Assembly (NCBI GenBank): GCA_947565635.1
Contig: CANOGU010000002.1
Location: forward strand, 62,001-126,000
Direction of reading: 5' to 3'
Source: an uncultured Lactobacillus sp.
Lineage (GTDB): Bacteria; Bacillota; Bacilli; Lactobacillales; Lactobacillaceae
Length of the DNA: 64,000 bases
In this document: piece after piece, positions 37,153 through 47,025 of the stretch
Position numbering within the stretch: the first letter of the stretch is position 1
How the letters are laid out: each line of letters begins with the position of its first letter
Notes under the pieces: model-generated
Database searches by the model: none
The model's input: only the letters and a program-made list of their open reading frames with translations
What the model was told of the DNA's origin: nothing
Made by a program: the position numbers and the translations under genes

Positions 37153-38136
37153 ATGAAATCGAAAACTAAATATTTTAGTCTATTTGCCATGCTAGGAACT
37201 CTTGCATTAATTCTAAGTGGTTGTGCCAATAATGGACAAAGCATCTACCAAGCACCTACTAGTGGACCATATGCATGGGTTTTCAGCCTATTTGGTAAGC
37301 CAATTCAAAACATCATGCTTGCTGTTGAGCATCAAATTGGTGGTACGAATGGAGCCGGTTGGGCAATTATTATTATTACTTTTGTTGTCCAATTAATCGT
37401 TATGCCTCTTCGTTTGGCATCTCAACGTAAGATGACTACGCAACAAGAAAAAACTCAAAAGTTGCAACCGCAAATGAAGTTAATTCAAGAAGCACTTAAA
37501 AAGCCGGGGCTAACTCAACCTCAACAAATGCAAATCAGTCAACTTCAAATGCGAGTATACAAAGAAAATAACATGTCCATGATGGGTGGTATGGGATGCC
37601 TACCACTGCTTATCCAGCTTCCAATTATGATGGGAATTTATCAAGCGGTAGCTTATTCTAAAGAATTGGCAGCCTCAAGCTTCTTTGGAATTTCACTTGG
37701 ACAACGATCGATTATTTTGACTGTTATTGCAACCTTGCTTTATATAATTCAAGGATATCTTTCAATGGTCGGAATACCTGAAGAACAAAAGAAGGCAATG
37801 CAGATGACATTAATTTTAAGTCCTGCAATGACTTTCTTCATTAGTATTTCCGCTCCCGGTGCCCTAGCTCTTTACTTCTTAGTAGGTGGTTTTATTGCGA
37901 TTTTGCAACAGTTAATTACTACTTTTATTATTATGCCAAAAGTTAAAAAAGATGTTGCTAAAGAATTAAATGATCGGCCATTAAAGGTTGTAGTTACACA
38001 AGAAACGATCGATAATATTCTTAATACAAGTTCTTCATCATCAACTACTACTGAAGATACAAAAAACCTTCACCAAGATTTAAGAGCACGTAATGCAGGC
38101 AAGCAAAAACGTCCTAATAACTCTGATAAAGATTAA
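37153..38136 (+). CDS. yidC: Membrane protein insertase YidC/Oxa1 family (lipoprotein form)
   Basis: YidC inserts and folds membrane proteins, alone or with SecYEG. The 327-residue protein has a lipoprotein signal with lipobox LSGC at residues 20-23, five predicted membrane segments and the 60K insertase core (GWAIIIITFVVQLIVMPLR, later GCLPLLIQLPIMMGIYQAV). The C-terminal tail is long, Ser/Thr-rich then basic (RARNAGKQKRPNN), as in the YidC2-type paralogues that can bind ribosomes. The conserved Arg in the groove is in VMPLRLASQRK. The location beside acylphosphatase, not rnpA, suggests it is the second copy in the genome. Confidence 0.93.
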   Translation: MKSKTKYFSLFAMLGTLALILSGCANNGQSIYQAPTSGPYAWVFSLFGKPIQNIMLAVEHQIGGTNGAGWAIIIITFVVQLIVMPLRLASQRKMTTQQEKTQKLQPQMKLIQEALKKPGLTQPQQMQISQLQMRVYKENNMSMMGGMGCLPLLIQLPIMMGIYQAVAYSKELAASSFFGISLGQRSIILTVIATLLYIIQGYLSMVGIPEEQKKAMQMTLILSPAMTFFISISAPGALALYFLVGGFIAILQQLITTFIIMPKVKKDVAKELNDRPLKVVVTQETIDNILNTSSSSSTTTEDTKNLHQDLRARNAGKQKRPNNSDKD

Positions 38137-38155
38137 TAACTATAGATAACACGAC

Positions 38156-38185
38156 AAAAAGGGAATCCTAAACGGATTCCCTTTT
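38156..38185. terminator. Bidirectional terminator
   Basis: AAAAGGGAATCC and GGATTCCCTTTT, 5-base loop, between yidC and the convergent sensor kinase gene. Confidence 0.9.
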
Positions 38186-38187
38186 AA

Positions 38188-39726
38188 TTATTTAACTAAA
38201 TCAGACTTTAACAGTGGAAATTCAATCATAAATTTGCTACCTGAGCCAAGTGTAGAACTTACACTAATTTTTCCATGATAGCTCTCTACCAATTTCTGAG
38301 CAATCGCTAAACCTAAACCAGTGCCACCCTTTTCACGAGTTCTAGCCTTATCCACACGATAAAAGCGATTAAAAATCTTATCTTGTTCTTCAGGTGCAAT
38401 TCCTTCACCAAAATCTTGAACAGAAATTTTAACTTTATCTTCTTCAGTTGCTGCATCGACTATAATTTCTTTACGATCATTAGAATACTTAATTGCGTTG
38501 TCAATTAAAATAATTAAAATTTGCTCCAAATGATTACGGTAAATTTTGACAATTGTATCAGGTTTCAAATCAGCATCATCATATGTAATAGTAAAGTCCT
38601 GATGAATCATTCTCATATCATTTACTGTTCGATTAAGAACTTCATTGACATCCGTTGTTTTATCAGGATATTGTAAATCAACCTGCTCAGCTCTAGTTAA
38701 ATCAAGCATTTCCTGGATTAAGTGTTTCATTCTCTTGCTTTCTTGAAGAGATGCTTGAATTGACTCTTCAAGTACTTGAGGATCATCTTTTCCCCAGCGC
38801 TCAAGCAAATTTAAGTGTCCTTCAATTACAGCTACAGGCGTACGTAATTCATGAGAAACATCCCCAACAAACTGTTTCTGCTGTTGCATATAGGCTTGCA
38901 TTCGATCAAGCATTTCATTAAAAGAAGTCGCCAATTCTCCTAATTCATCATTTCGATGCAAATCAGGTACTCTTCGCTTATCTGTTGGATCTTTATTGAT
39001 ATCGCGAGAAATTTGTGACATTTTCTTAATTGGTCGTACGACACTATTAACAATCAAGTAAGACAAGCCAATAAAGATCACAATTGCAATAATTGATAGA
39101 CTTATCATCCAAGTTCGAATCGACTTTAAAACATGATTCTGCTGGTCCATTGAATTATCAACTACTAAATAACCCGTTAGACGATGTGTTTTATCAGAAT
39201 AAATTTTCTGATAAATTTTCATATGGATTTTTCCACGAGTTGTAACGATTTTTAAAACATGATTTTCTGTTTTACTAAAGTTAGGCATCCCATTATCAGG
39301 AACATTACCATTACTAAAGACAACATCCCCCTCAGGATTATAAATCGTAATACTCGTATCACGATTAGATAAAGTTGCTAAAATATCGTCATTAAAGACA
39401 TTCCCACCATCATTTGAAGTAATTGGCGTTTGTCCTTCTAAAATTCGATTAGTGTTAGGTGAAAGTTGAGGAACAACATTTGAAATCTGCAAACTTGTTG
39501 GAATTTCAACTAATCTTCTCTGAAAGGTAGTAGCAACACTTTCAGTCAGATTTCTTTCCTGTGATACTATTTGTTGCTTAACTAAAGAATAAATTGCAAT
39601 TGAAAATATAACAAAAGAGACCGTAATTGTCGCTGCTACTAAACTCACCCACTTAAAAGTTAGCGAGGACTTGAGGGTCTCTTTGGTTGACTTATTTTGT
39701 TTCTTCACGTGCTTCATCATTTTCAT
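38188..39726 (-). CDS. Sensor histidine kinase (ArlS-like)
   Basis: A 512-residue membrane sensor. Membrane segments at about 26-49 and 203-227 flank an extracytoplasmic sensor domain of roughly 150 residues. Then come HAMP (about 228-282), the phospho-accepting FVGDVSHELRTPVAV (His near 292), and the ATPase with N box, DFGEGI and GGTGLGLAIAQKLV. Its 5' end overlaps the response regulator gene by 35 bases. The architecture and pairing are like ArlS/CsrS. The signal is unknown. It ends at the bidirectional terminator shared with yidC. Confidence 0.92.
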   Translation of the reverse strand: MKMMKHVKKQNKSTKETLKSSLTFKWVSLVAATITVSFVIFSIAIYSLVKQQIVSQERNLTESVATTFQRRLVEIPTSLQISNVVPQLSPNTNRILEGQTPITSNDGGNVFNDDILATLSNRDTSITIYNPEGDVVFSNGNVPDNGMPNFSKTENHVLKIVTTRGKIHMKIYQKIYSDKTHRLTGYLVVDNSMDQQNHVLKSIRTWMISLSIIAIVIFIGLSYLIVNSVVRPIKKMSQISRDINKDPTDKRRVPDLHRNDELGELATSFNEMLDRMQAYMQQQKQFVGDVSHELRTPVAVIEGHLNLLERWGKDDPQVLEESIQASLQESKRMKHLIQEMLDLTRAEQVDLQYPDKTTDVNEVLNRTVNDMRMIHQDFTITYDDADLKPDTIVKIYRNHLEQILIILIDNAIKYSNDRKEIIVDAATEEDKVKISVQDFGEGIAPEEQDKIFNRFYRVDKARTREKGGTGLGLAIAQKLVESYHGKISVSSTLGSGSKFMIEFPLLKSDLVK

Positions 39727-40420
39727 CCGTTCTCACCATATAACCGGTACCACGAACAGTCTTGATGTATGATGGACGACCTGGTACATCGATTTTATTA
39801 CGTAAATAACGCACATAAACTTCGACAACGTTAGTCTCAATCTTAGATTCGGGACCCCAAATCTTATTCAAAAGTTGTTCTCTCGTAACAACATTATTTT
39901 TGTTTTCAATTAATGTCATTAACAAGTTATATTCACGTTTAGTTAAATCAACTGTACTGTCACCACGATGAACAATTCGATTAGCAGTTTCAATAGTTAA
40001 ATCATTAAAGTGAACAACTTTTTGGACACCCATAGTGTCACCCATAGCTCTCTTTTCAATTTGTACTCTTCTTAAAACGGCACGTAAACGAGCCAATAAT
40101 TCTTCAATTGCAAAAGGCTTAACAATATAATCATCAGCACCGTGATCTAAGCCAGAAACACGATCAATTACAGAATCTCTAGCAGTCATCATAATGATTG
40201 GAGTAGTCTTTTCTTGACGAACACGACGAGCAATTTCTAACCCGTTCAAGTCTGGCAACATCAAATCAAGTAGAATTGCGTCAAAGTCTTCGTTTAAAGC
40301 TAAATCCAATCCTTTCCGGCCGTTTCCTTCAACTTGAGTTTCATATTTTTCATGTTTTAATTCTAGTTCTACAAAACGGGCAAGATTTTTTTCATCTTCA
40401 ATAATCAGAATTTTACTCAT
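39692..40420 (-). CDS. OmpR-family response regulator (ArlR-like)
   Basis: A 242-residue regulator from the ATG at 40418-40420, which has GGAG 6 bases upstream. The receiver domain shows IIEDEKN (acidic pocket), the phospho-Asp in DAILLDLMLPDLNG, TA in MMTARD and Lys in VKPF. The C-terminal winged helix has VDLTKREYNLLMTLIENKN and VRYLRNKID. It closely resembles ArlR/CsrR of Firmicutes. It is the first gene of the two-component operon. Confidence 0.94.
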   Translation of the reverse strand: MSKILIIEDEKNLARFVELELKHEKYETQVEGNGRKGLDLALNEDFDAILLDLMLPDLNGLEIARRVRQEKTTPIIMMTARDSVIDRVSGLDHGADDYIVKPFAIEELLARLRAVLRRVQIEKRAMGDTMGVQKVVHFNDLTIETANRIVHRGDSTVDLTKREYNLLMTLIENKNNVVTREQLLNKIWGPESKIETNVVEVYVRYLRNKIDVPGRPSYIKTVRGTGYMVRTDENDEAREETK

Positions 40421-40503
40421 TATTTTCTCCACTACTATCTAATTTGATTAAAAATTTTATTAATAAATTAATATTAAATTTAAAGATACATTAATGCAAG
40501 AGA

Positions 40504-41052
40504 TTATTCATTCTTTTTATCATCATTAAATAAATCTTTTAATTTAGCAAAAGCAGGATTTTCCTTATTAGATTGTTCTTTTTGATAATCTTCTTGAGAA
40601 ACAACTTTCCAGCCCTTTCCTTCAGGAAAATCACCTTCAGATTCTTCTTCAGGAGTAAGAATCACTGATGGCAAGCTCAACAGCAAGTTATCTTCAACAG
40701 CTTTTTGAAGATCAATCACATCATCTTTAACAGTTACAATTGTATCTTCTTCATCAAGCTGCTCCTGAGTAGGTTCTACTTCACTGTAGTTTTCAGTAAA
40801 ATTAAATTTTTGATGTAATTCTACTGGCTTTAGACTACGAGTAGACGGTGCTACAACATCCGCTTCTACTGTAAAGTTTCCAGTTACAAATGGTTCATCA
40901 TAGAAGAAGTCTCCACTTACGTGAACATTTTTTGCATCTATAAGTAATTCTTTACTTCTATCAAAAAATTCTTTACTTAGTTCAACATCTTCATCAACAT
41001 GCGTTAATGGATTACGACTATTTTTTATTTGTGAATATGAAAAATTTAACAT
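40504..41052 (-). CDS. YceD/DUF177 family protein
   Basis: A 182-residue acidic protein of the YceD/DUF177 family, linked to 23S rRNA accumulation. Typical features are the beta-rich N-terminal half, VSGDFFYDEPFVTGNFTVEA, and the acidic DDVIDLQKAVEDNLLLSLP block before a C-terminal NPAFAKLKDLF. No cysteines are present. In most bacteria rpmF (L32) follows directly; here the response regulator gene follows instead. Its ATG overlaps the tmcAL stop codon (TAATG). Confidence 0.88.
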   Translation of the reverse strand: MLNFSYSQIKNSRNPLTHVDEDVELSKEFFDRSKELLIDAKNVHVSGDFFYDEPFVTGNFTVEADVVAPSTRSLKPVELHQKFNFTENYSEVEPTQEQLDEEDTIVTVKDDVIDLQKAVEDNLLLSLPSVILTPEEESEGDFPEGKGWKVVSQEDYQKEQSNKENPAFAKLKDLFNDDKKNE

Positions 41053-42209
41053 TATTTTACCTCGATTGGTCTCCGACCAAAGTTTTGATCTTTACCCATA
41101 ATTTGTTCAAAAAGTCTATCTACTTTAACCTGTAACCCTAACGTTCCAGTAGTTGCATTTCTCTTATCCACTTTAGATATAATAGGAAGTTCAACATCTT
41201 TTCGAATTTTTTTTAGATAATTTCTGCCCCGGTTATTATATCCAAGCAGCAAAGTGGAAATATCTTGATACGAAGCCTGCATTTCATCTGCTGTTATATT
41301 TAAAAGCGTATAAAGGCAAAGTCGTCTTAATCGAGCATATGTATAGCGTTTAGACTTTATTTGACGCAGAAATGAAGTGAAATCTTCTGCCGTATGGATT
41401 TCTTCCTTCATTTTATATTCTAGTCCTTCACTCATTTGATAAATTAATCGTAAGTTTTCTACACTTGCACTCTCAATTCGATATTTTAAAAATTTAAATA
41501 ACAGATTCCAATTTGGATAAACTTTCTGTTTTTCTAAAGCTATTAATTCAGCTTTAGGTAGATATTTTTTTAATTCTGTTAAGTTATCAGGATGATGCAA
41601 ACAATAGTTTCTAATCGCCGTAGCTGACGAAATAATTTTATCCTGCAGAAGCGGATCATCATGTCCACTACCCAATCTAGTCACAGGGTGTAGATGAAGT
41701 GGATTTTCTAATTGCTCACTAGCTACTGCATAAGCAACAGCTAACATCATATTAGGTTGATTTACTTCATGACCAATTTCTCTAGCAATCATTTCGTTAT
41801 ACTGAGTAGCATAAGTTTGGGTATAATCACTAAAATCTAGTCGACTTCTAGGAATTTGACTTATTTTTTGTCCTAAATATGAAAAGTTTAAATTAGCATC
41901 CTCTACTCCAAAAAATAATTCTGATGCTCCTAAATCGCTTAACATCTTAATACTACCATTAGCAAAAATATCAGCTGGTTGAACTGCAAAAGAAAAAGGA
42001 AGTTCAAATACTAAATCAGCACCTGAATTCAAAGCAGCCTTAGCTCTTTGCCACTTATCCATAATTGCCATCTGTCCACGTTGAACATAATTACCTGACA
42101 TTATAACAATAATCGGGTCGTTTTCAGCAACTAAACGAGCCTGATTCAGCAAAAATTCATGTCCGCTATGAAAAGGATTATATTCGGCTACAATGCCAAT
42201 TACACTCAT
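41052..42209 (-). CDS. tmcAL: tRNA(Met) cytidine acetate ligase (TmcAL/YlbM family)
   Basis: TmcAL uses acetate and ATP to acetylate C34 of elongator tRNA-Met in B. subtilis. The 385-residue protein begins with the nucleotidylyltransferase motif [17 protein letters not shown] and contains [20 protein letters not shown] and the C-terminal [12 protein letters not shown]. Full length. It lies between rsfS and yceD and is translationally coupled to yceD. Confidence 0.92.
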   Translation of the reverse strand: MSVIGIVAEYNPFHSGHEFLLNQARLVAENDPIIVIMSGNYVQRGQMAIMDKWQRAKAALNSGADLVFELPFSFAVQPADIFANGSIKMLSDLGASELFFGVEDANLNFSYLGQKISQIPRSRLDFSDYTQTYATQYNEMIAREIGHEVNQPNMMLAVAYAVASEQLENPLHLHPVTRLGSGHDDPLLQDKIISSATAIRNYCLHHPDNLTELKKYLPKAELIALEKQKVYPNWNLLFKFLKYRIESASVENLRLIYQMSEGLEYKMKEEIHTAEDFTSFLRQIKSKRYTYARLRRLCLYTLLNITADEMQASYQDISTLLLGYNNRGRNYLKKIRKDVELPIISKVDKRNATTGTLGLQVKVDRLFEQIMGKDQNFGRRPIEVK

Positions 42210-42219
42210 ACTTTTACCT

Positions 42220-42567
42220 TTACTCTAAATTTAACTCTAATTTCTTACCATTGCTCCATAATTTTTCTAAACCGTAAAAGTCTCTTGCGTCTTCAGTAAA
42301 TACATTTACAACTACGTCGCCCATATCTACTAAAAGCCAGTTAGAGTCACGAGTTCCTTCAATTCGATAATCTTCTTTTCCATGTTCATGAATCTTATCA
42401 ATAATGCTGTTCACAATTGCATGAAGTTGACGATTGGAACCAGCAGTTGTTACCACATAATAATCAGCTAAAATACTAATTCCTTGCATATCATATGCTT
42501 CAGTATCTTCACCATGTCTTTCATCAATTGCTTCTACAGTTAAGTCTAATAATTTCTTACTTTCCAT
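42220..42567 (-). CDS. rsfS: Ribosomal silencing factor RsfS
   Basis: RsfS binds L14 and blocks subunit joining when nutrients are short. The 115-residue protein shows the family blocks [38 protein letters not shown] and [13 protein letters not shown]. It sits between yqeK and tmcAL in the ribosome-biogenesis operon. Confidence 0.95.
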   Translation of the reverse strand: MESKKLLDLTVEAIDERHGEDTEAYDMQGISILADYYVVTTAGSNRQLHAIVNSIIDKIHEHGKEDYRIEGTRDSNWLLVDMGDVVVNVFTEDARDFYGLEKLWSNGKKLELNLE

Positions 42568-42586
42568 TTATTTTTCCTTTCAAATC

Positions 42587-43183
42587 CTAATCCTTTACAG
42601 ACCATTTGTTATATGCAGCAAAAGTTTTAGGATAAATCTTTTTTCTATTAGTTATTAAAAAGTCAAGCGTATGCGCTAATTCAAAACCTACTCCATCATC
42701 TAAATTGGCATAAGCTACTTTACGCGCCTTTTCTACACCAGGAAAATCACGGCCCGGTTCAATAAAATCCGCTACAAAAACTATTTTATCTAATGTAGTC
42801 ATTTCAACATCAGCAGTTGTATGACGTCTGATAGCCGTCAAAATTTCTGGATCAGTTATCTTTAATTCTTTTTCAATAAAATATGCTCCAACAATTCCAT
42901 GCCAAATAGCACGATTATAGTTAAGTAGATCTGGATCAAAGTTTTGTTCTTTAATTACTTTAATAAACCGCTCTGGCGCAACTTGCTTGGCATAATCATG
43001 GATGAAGCCAGCTAAGGCCGCTTTATCAGGATTATAATTATTAAGCTCAGCTAACTTACGACTAGTCTGACTTACGCCAATACAATGTTTAAATCTCTTT
43101 TCATCCATGTTGCTTTTTTCTTTAGCAACAATTTCATCAGAAGTTAACGAGGAATAAGTATTAACAAAATTAATTTCATTCAC
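42587..43183 (-). CDS. yqeK: HD-domain hydrolase YqeK (symmetrical Ap4A hydrolase type)
   Basis: YqeK cleaves Ap4A to two ADP. The HD-domain residues are visible: RFKHCIGVSQTS, GFIHDYAK with the His-Asp pair, and AIWHGIVGA. I choose the GTG at 43181-43183 because AAGAGG lies 8 bases upstream and the start overlaps the nadD stop (GTGAATGA), giving 198 residues. Upstream in-frame starts would lie deep in nadD. It follows nadD as in B. subtilis. Confidence 0.9.
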   Translation of the reverse strand: MNEINFVNTYSSLTSDEIVAKEKSNMDEKRFKHCIGVSQTSRKLAELNNYNPDKAALAGFIHDYAKQVAPERFIKVIKEQNFDPDLLNYNRAIWHGIVGAYFIEKELKITDPEILTAIRRHTTADVEMTTLDKIVFVADFIEPGRDFPGVEKARKVAYANLDDGVGFELAHTLDFLITNRKKIYPKTFAAYNKWSVKD

Positions 43184-43802
43184 GATATAAGCCTCTTGAT
43201 TCAATATATAATCGTACACTTTCGGGTACTAGGTAGCGAATAGAATTGCCAGTAGTTATGTTTTGACGAATTAAAGAAGATGAAATATCTAAATTAGGTG
43301 CATCAACCCAAATCATTGGAAACCTTGGATTTTGCGGATAGTTTGGCCTTCTAACCCCAACTAAGGTAGACAACAAAGCGATTGTTTCAGGCTCACGCCA
43401 ATTTTCAAAATCATTTACTTCATCGCTGCCCATAATCAAATAGTACTGATTACGTGGCGCCCTCTTTTTTAAATAGCGTAACGTATCAACTGTATATGAC
43501 GTACCGCCTCGCATAATTTCAAATAATTTAACATGGAAATAGGGATTATCATGCGTAGCTAATTCGAGCATAGCACAACGATCTTTTGCACTCACATTCC
43601 CCGCTAATTGCTTATGAGGTGGCGTATTATTTGGGATAAACCATATTTCATCTAAATGAAGCTGCTTTCTAACCTGTTCTGCCATAACTAAATGAGCCAT
43701 ATGAATTGGATTAAAAGTTCCACCCATAATTCCAATTTGCTGAGCAGAACTTGTTGCTGGTTCAAATTTTACTTCCGATTTTTCTTTTACAACACATTGC
43801 AT
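43176..43802 (-). CDS. nadD: Nicotinate-nucleotide adenylyltransferase
   Basis: NadD makes deamido-NAD from nicotinate mononucleotide and ATP. The 208-residue protein has the nucleotidyltransferase motifs GIMGGTFNPIHMAHL near residue 24, NNTPPHK and the C-terminal ISSSLIRQNI. A 20-residue N-terminal extension precedes the usual start; the ATG overlaps the yqeH stop, so it is kept. An internal start at IGIMGG is not needed. Confidence 0.94.
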   Translation of the reverse strand: MQCVVKEKSEVKFEPATSSAQQIGIMGGTFNPIHMAHLVMAEQVRKQLHLDEIWFIPNNTPPHKQLAGNVSAKDRCAMLELATHDNPYFHVKLFEIMRGGTSYTVDTLRYLKKRAPRNQYYLIMGSDEVNDFENWREPETIALLSTLVGVRRPNYPQNPRFPMIWVDAPNLDISSSLIRQNITTGNSIRYLVPESVRLYIESRGLYRE

Positions 43803-44911
43803 TATATTAACGCTCTTCTAATCCCTAAACCAATTCCTTCTGGAGTATAAGCCTTAACGACAACGTCAGCGGGCGTTGTAATAAAACCTACGCCCCCAAA
43901 TAAAATATCGCTTTTTTCTTTTGGTGAAAAAGTTTGGCCCTTCAAAGGTCCTAAATTATCTTCTTTTCTTGGCGGAAGAAGCAAATCATCTTTATGTTTT
44001 TCATAAAAAGTATCTGCATTCTCCGTTTTCGTTCTATGAACATAAAGATCTCGAGCCACATAAATAGTAAAACCAGCTGAAGGTCCATCAACATAATCAA
44101 AGCGTCCTAAACCAGCTAAGAAAATTGTTTGTCCTGGTAAAAGCTGATAAGTTGCGGGCTTTAATGGCTTTTTTGGTTCAACCACTTCAAGCTCTTTTCC
44201 ACTTAAATGACTAGCTAATTGGTTAGCATTCAAAATTCCGGGTGTATCAATCAAATAGTGACCATTAGAAAGTGGAATCTTAATTTCATCTAAAGTTGTC
44301 CCAGGAAACTTAGAAGTAGTAATTACATCTTTTAAATCACTGTTCATATTAATGATGGCATTAATTAAAGTTGATTTACCTACATTGGTCGTCCCAACAA
44401 AATAAATATCTTTCTTTTCACCCTTCTTAGCCAAAAAAGTCATTAAGTCTTCCAAGTTTTTCTTCTTAGCAGCTGAAACTAAAAAGATCTTTTCTGGCTT
44501 CAAACCGTTTCGATTAGCTTCTTGGCGCATCCAGTCTTTGATTTTTGATTCTTTTGAATTTTTAGGAAATAAATCTACTTTATTTCCTACCAAAATATAT
44601 TCATTTCCACCAATAAAACGTTTAATTGATGAAATTAATGAGTTACTAAAATCAAATAGGTCAACTACATTAACCACCAAAGCCTTTTTTTGACTAATTG
44701 AATTAAGCAAAGCTAGAAAGTCATCATTATTCTCTTCTACTGGCATAATTTCATTATAATGCCTTAACCTAAAACAACGTTGACAATATACTTCATTATC
44801 ATCACTTTCTAAGGCTTTCTTTAAGGCAGAAGATGGCAAATAACCCGACTTTTTAGGATCTTGATCTTGCAATACACTTCCACAACCAATACAACGTAAT
44901 TCTTCACTCAT
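43802..44911 (-). CDS. yqeH: Ribosome biogenesis GTPase YqeH
   Basis: YqeH is a circularly permuted GTPase needed for 30S assembly. The 369-residue protein starts with a zinc finger (CIGCGSV and CQRCFRLRHYNE), then the permuted G motifs NKVD (about 111), SAAKKK, the P-loop GTTNVGKSTLI (about 171) and DTPG, followed by a C-terminal RNA-binding region. Its start overlaps yqeG (ATGA). Confidence 0.95.
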   Translation of the reverse strand: MSEELRCIGCGSVLQDQDPKKSGYLPSSALKKALESDDNEVYCQRCFRLRHYNEIMPVEENNDDFLALLNSISQKKALVVNVVDLFDFSNSLISSIKRFIGGNEYILVGNKVDLFPKNSKESKIKDWMRQEANRNGLKPEKIFLVSAAKKKNLEDLMTFLAKKGEKKDIYFVGTTNVGKSTLINAIINMNSDLKDVITTSKFPGTTLDEIKIPLSNGHYLIDTPGILNANQLASHLSGKELEVVEPKKPLKPATYQLLPGQTIFLAGLGRFDYVDGPSAGFTIYVARDLYVHRTKTENADTFYEKHKDDLLLPPRKEDNLGPLKGQTFSPKEKSDILFGGVGFITTPADVVVKAYTPEGIGLGIRRALI

Positions 44912-45426
44912 TCTAATTTCTCCTTAAAAACTACTGGCTTTTTTAAATTCAAAAAGAAAAAAATAAATTTTTCAAAGAAACGATTAATTCTTGTATTCCA
45001 TTTATCAGTTTCAACTAATGGTTTAACTAGTACCGTAGCTACTCCAGCCAAATTTCCAGCTTGGATATCTGTAATCAACTGGTCTCCTACCATTAAAACC
45101 TGATCTTTTTTTAAATTTAATTCTTTCAATTCCTTATTGATACCAATGGGAAGAGGCTTTCTAGCCTTTGCAATAAAAGAAATATGATATGGATTCAAAA
45201 CTTTTCCAATACGTTCAGAATTATTATTCGAGATAACAACTAACTGAATCCCATATTTAGCTAAACGCTGATTAAGTTGATCCATTTCAACTGCAGTATC
45301 AGACTTATTCCAAGCTAATAACGTATTGTCTAAATCACTAAAAACGGCCTTAATTCCCATCTTTTTCAACTGCTTTGGATCTAAATTATAGATAGTATCT
45401 ATTGTATAACGAGGTCTAAACAACAT
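44908..45426 (-). CDS. YqeG family HAD phosphatase
   Basis: A 172-residue HAD protein of the YqeG type, with motif I DLDNTLLAW, motif II VISNNN and motif IV GDQLITDIQAG. It is always next to yqeH in Firmicutes and related to mitochondrial phosphatidylglycerophosphate phosphatase; the bacterial substrate is unproven. The ATG has GGAG 8 bases upstream. It is the first gene of the yqeG-yqeH-nadD-yqeK-rsfS-tmcAL-yceD transcript. Confidence 0.9.
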   Translation of the reverse strand: MLFRPRYTIDTIYNLDPKQLKKMGIKAVFSDLDNTLLAWNKSDTAVEMDQLNQRLAKYGIQLVVISNNNSERIGKVLNPYHISFIAKARKPLPIGINKELKELNLKKDQVLMVGDQLITDIQAGNLAGVATVLVKPLVETDKWNTRINRFFEKFIFFFLNLKKPVVFKEKLE

Positions 45427-45533
45427 TAAAAAATCTCCACTTTTTTCTCATATCTATAGTATCAGAAATCTTTAATCTTTAGAAACATTTGATGATTGAA
45501 AAATTAAATTTTACTTTTCTTTGATACAAAAGA

Positions 45534-45542
45534 TGGTAGAAT
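45534..45542 (+). promoter_or_regulatory. Extended -10 promoter of the adenosine deaminase gene
   Basis: TGGTAGAAT, with a weak TTTTCT -35 sixteen bases before the TAGAAT box. Confidence 0.45.
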
Positions 45543-45588
45543 AAGAACAATTTAAAATTTTCCACCGTATTACATAAGGAGTTACAAA

Positions 45589-46590
45589 ATGAAAAATTTT
45601 ATTGATCTCCATCTACACCTAGATGGTTCTTTACCATATACTACTGTCAGAAAATTAATGAATATACATAATTTTCAAAATTTGTCTGATTCTCAATTAA
45701 AAGAAAAGCTATCTGTTTCTGAAAATTGTGCTAATTTACAAGAATATTTAACAAAATTTGACTTTCCCCTGTTATTTTTACAAACAAAATTTGATTTAGA
45801 ATTAGCAATTTTTGATCTTCTAAAAGAATTACGCACTCAAGGGTTGGTTTATACAGAAATTCGTTTTGCACCACAATTTCATACTCAAAAAGGTCTTACA
45901 CAAGAAGATGCAGTTAAAGCAGTTATCTCAGGACTAGAAAAATTTTACAAATGGCAAGAACAACAAAATGATAATCATTATTCACTACATGCAAATTTAA
46001 TTCTTTGTCTTATGCGCCTGCCTAAGCGTGAATACGAAAACAATTTAACTGTACAGCTTGCTGCTAAATATGCTAATCGACATGTTGCAGGAATAGATCT
46101 CGCTGGTCCAGAAGGACCCATTCCAAATAAAAAATTTCGCCCTTTTTTTGAAAATGCAAAAGAATTACATATTCCCTTTACTATTCACGCAGGTGAAGCT
46201 GCCGGTCCAGAATCTATGAGAGAAGCCATGGATCTAGGAACAAAGAGAATTGGACATGGAATTCGTTGTCTAGAAAATAATCAACTCGTCCAAGACTTAG
46301 TTAAACAAAAAATCACCTTAGAATGTTGTGCTACTTCTAATCTTAATACTAAAATTTTTAAAAATATTGATTCTTATCCAATAAAGACACTTCTTTCAAA
46401 GGAAATAAAAGCAACCTTAAATTGCGATAACATGACCGTTTCTAACACAAATCTGCCTAAAGAATTTAAATTACTTGAATCTAAAGCCAATCTTACACAA
46501 AATGAAGAACATCAATTGCTATTAAATTCTATTAACGCTGCTTTCACTTCAGATCAAGAAAAGAGGCGGCTATTCCATATCTTTAATTAA
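45589..46590 (+). CDS. add: Adenosine deaminase
   Basis: This enzyme deaminates adenosine (and deoxyadenosine) to inosine in purine salvage. The 333-residue protein has the metal-binding HLHLDGSLP at 7-15, the catalytic HAGEAAGPESM (about 200) and the C-terminal ECCATSNLNT and NCDNMTVSNT blocks. In standard adenosine deaminases the last block reads NTDDP, so the substrate pocket differs slightly; adenine or another amino-purine deaminase remains possible. AAGGAG precedes the ATG. Monocistronic. Confidence 0.85.
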   Translation: MKNFIDLHLHLDGSLPYTTVRKLMNIHNFQNLSDSQLKEKLSVSENCANLQEYLTKFDFPLLFLQTKFDLELAIFDLLKELRTQGLVYTEIRFAPQFHTQKGLTQEDAVKAVISGLEKFYKWQEQQNDNHYSLHANLILCLMRLPKREYENNLTVQLAAKYANRHVAGIDLAGPEGPIPNKKFRPFFENAKELHIPFTIHAGEAAGPESMREAMDLGTKRIGHGIRCLENNQLVQDLVKQKITLECCATSNLNTKIFKNIDSYPIKTLLSKEIKATLNCDNMTVSNTNLPKEFKLLESKANLTQNEEHQLLLNSINAAFTSDQEKRRLFHIFN

Positions 46591-46598
46591 AATTGAGA

Positions 46599-46630
46599 AA
46601 AAAATGCTCCGCCAAAGCGGAGCATTTTTA
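46599..46630. terminator. Bidirectional terminator between add and rplT
   Basis: AAAAATGCTCCGC and GCGGAGCATTTTT form a 13-bp stem with a 4-base loop. Confidence 0.92.
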
Positions 46631-46636
46631 ATATTC

Positions 46637-46993
46637 TTAGTTCAAAGCTTTCTTAGCAGCATCTGCTAAATCAGCAAAAGCCTTTTCGTCGTTGTAAGCA
46701 ATGTCAGCTAACATCTTACGGTTCATGTCAATACCAGCTACTTTCAAGCCGTGCATTAACTTAGAGTATGAAAGACCGTTTTGTCTTGCAGCAGCGTTGA
46801 TACGAGCGATCCATAATTTTCTGAATTCACTCTTACGCTTCTTACGGTCACGGAATGCATATTTACGTGATACAAATACTTGAGTACTTGCTGCTTTAAA
46901 TTGTAAGTGTTTTGAGCCACGGTAACCCTTGGCTAACTTCATGATCTTCTTACGACGAGCGCGTGTTACGGTTCCACCTTTAGTTCTTGGCAT
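46637..46993 (-). CDS. rplT: 50S ribosomal protein L20
   Basis: L20 is an early 50S assembly protein that also represses its own operon. The 118 residues match the family throughout ([21 protein letters not shown] at the start, [17 protein letters not shown]). It is the last gene of infC-rpmI-rplT and the presumed regulator of the leader upstream of infC. Confidence 0.98.
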   Translation of the reverse strand: MPRTKGGTVTRARRKKIMKLAKGYRGSKHLQFKAASTQVFVSRKYAFRDRKKRKSEFRKLWIARINAAARQNGLSYSKLMHGLKVAGIDMNRKMLADIAYNDEKAFADLADAAKKALN

Positions 46994-47025
46994 CTAAAAT
47001 TCCTCCTCAAAAAGTCTTCTAATAA

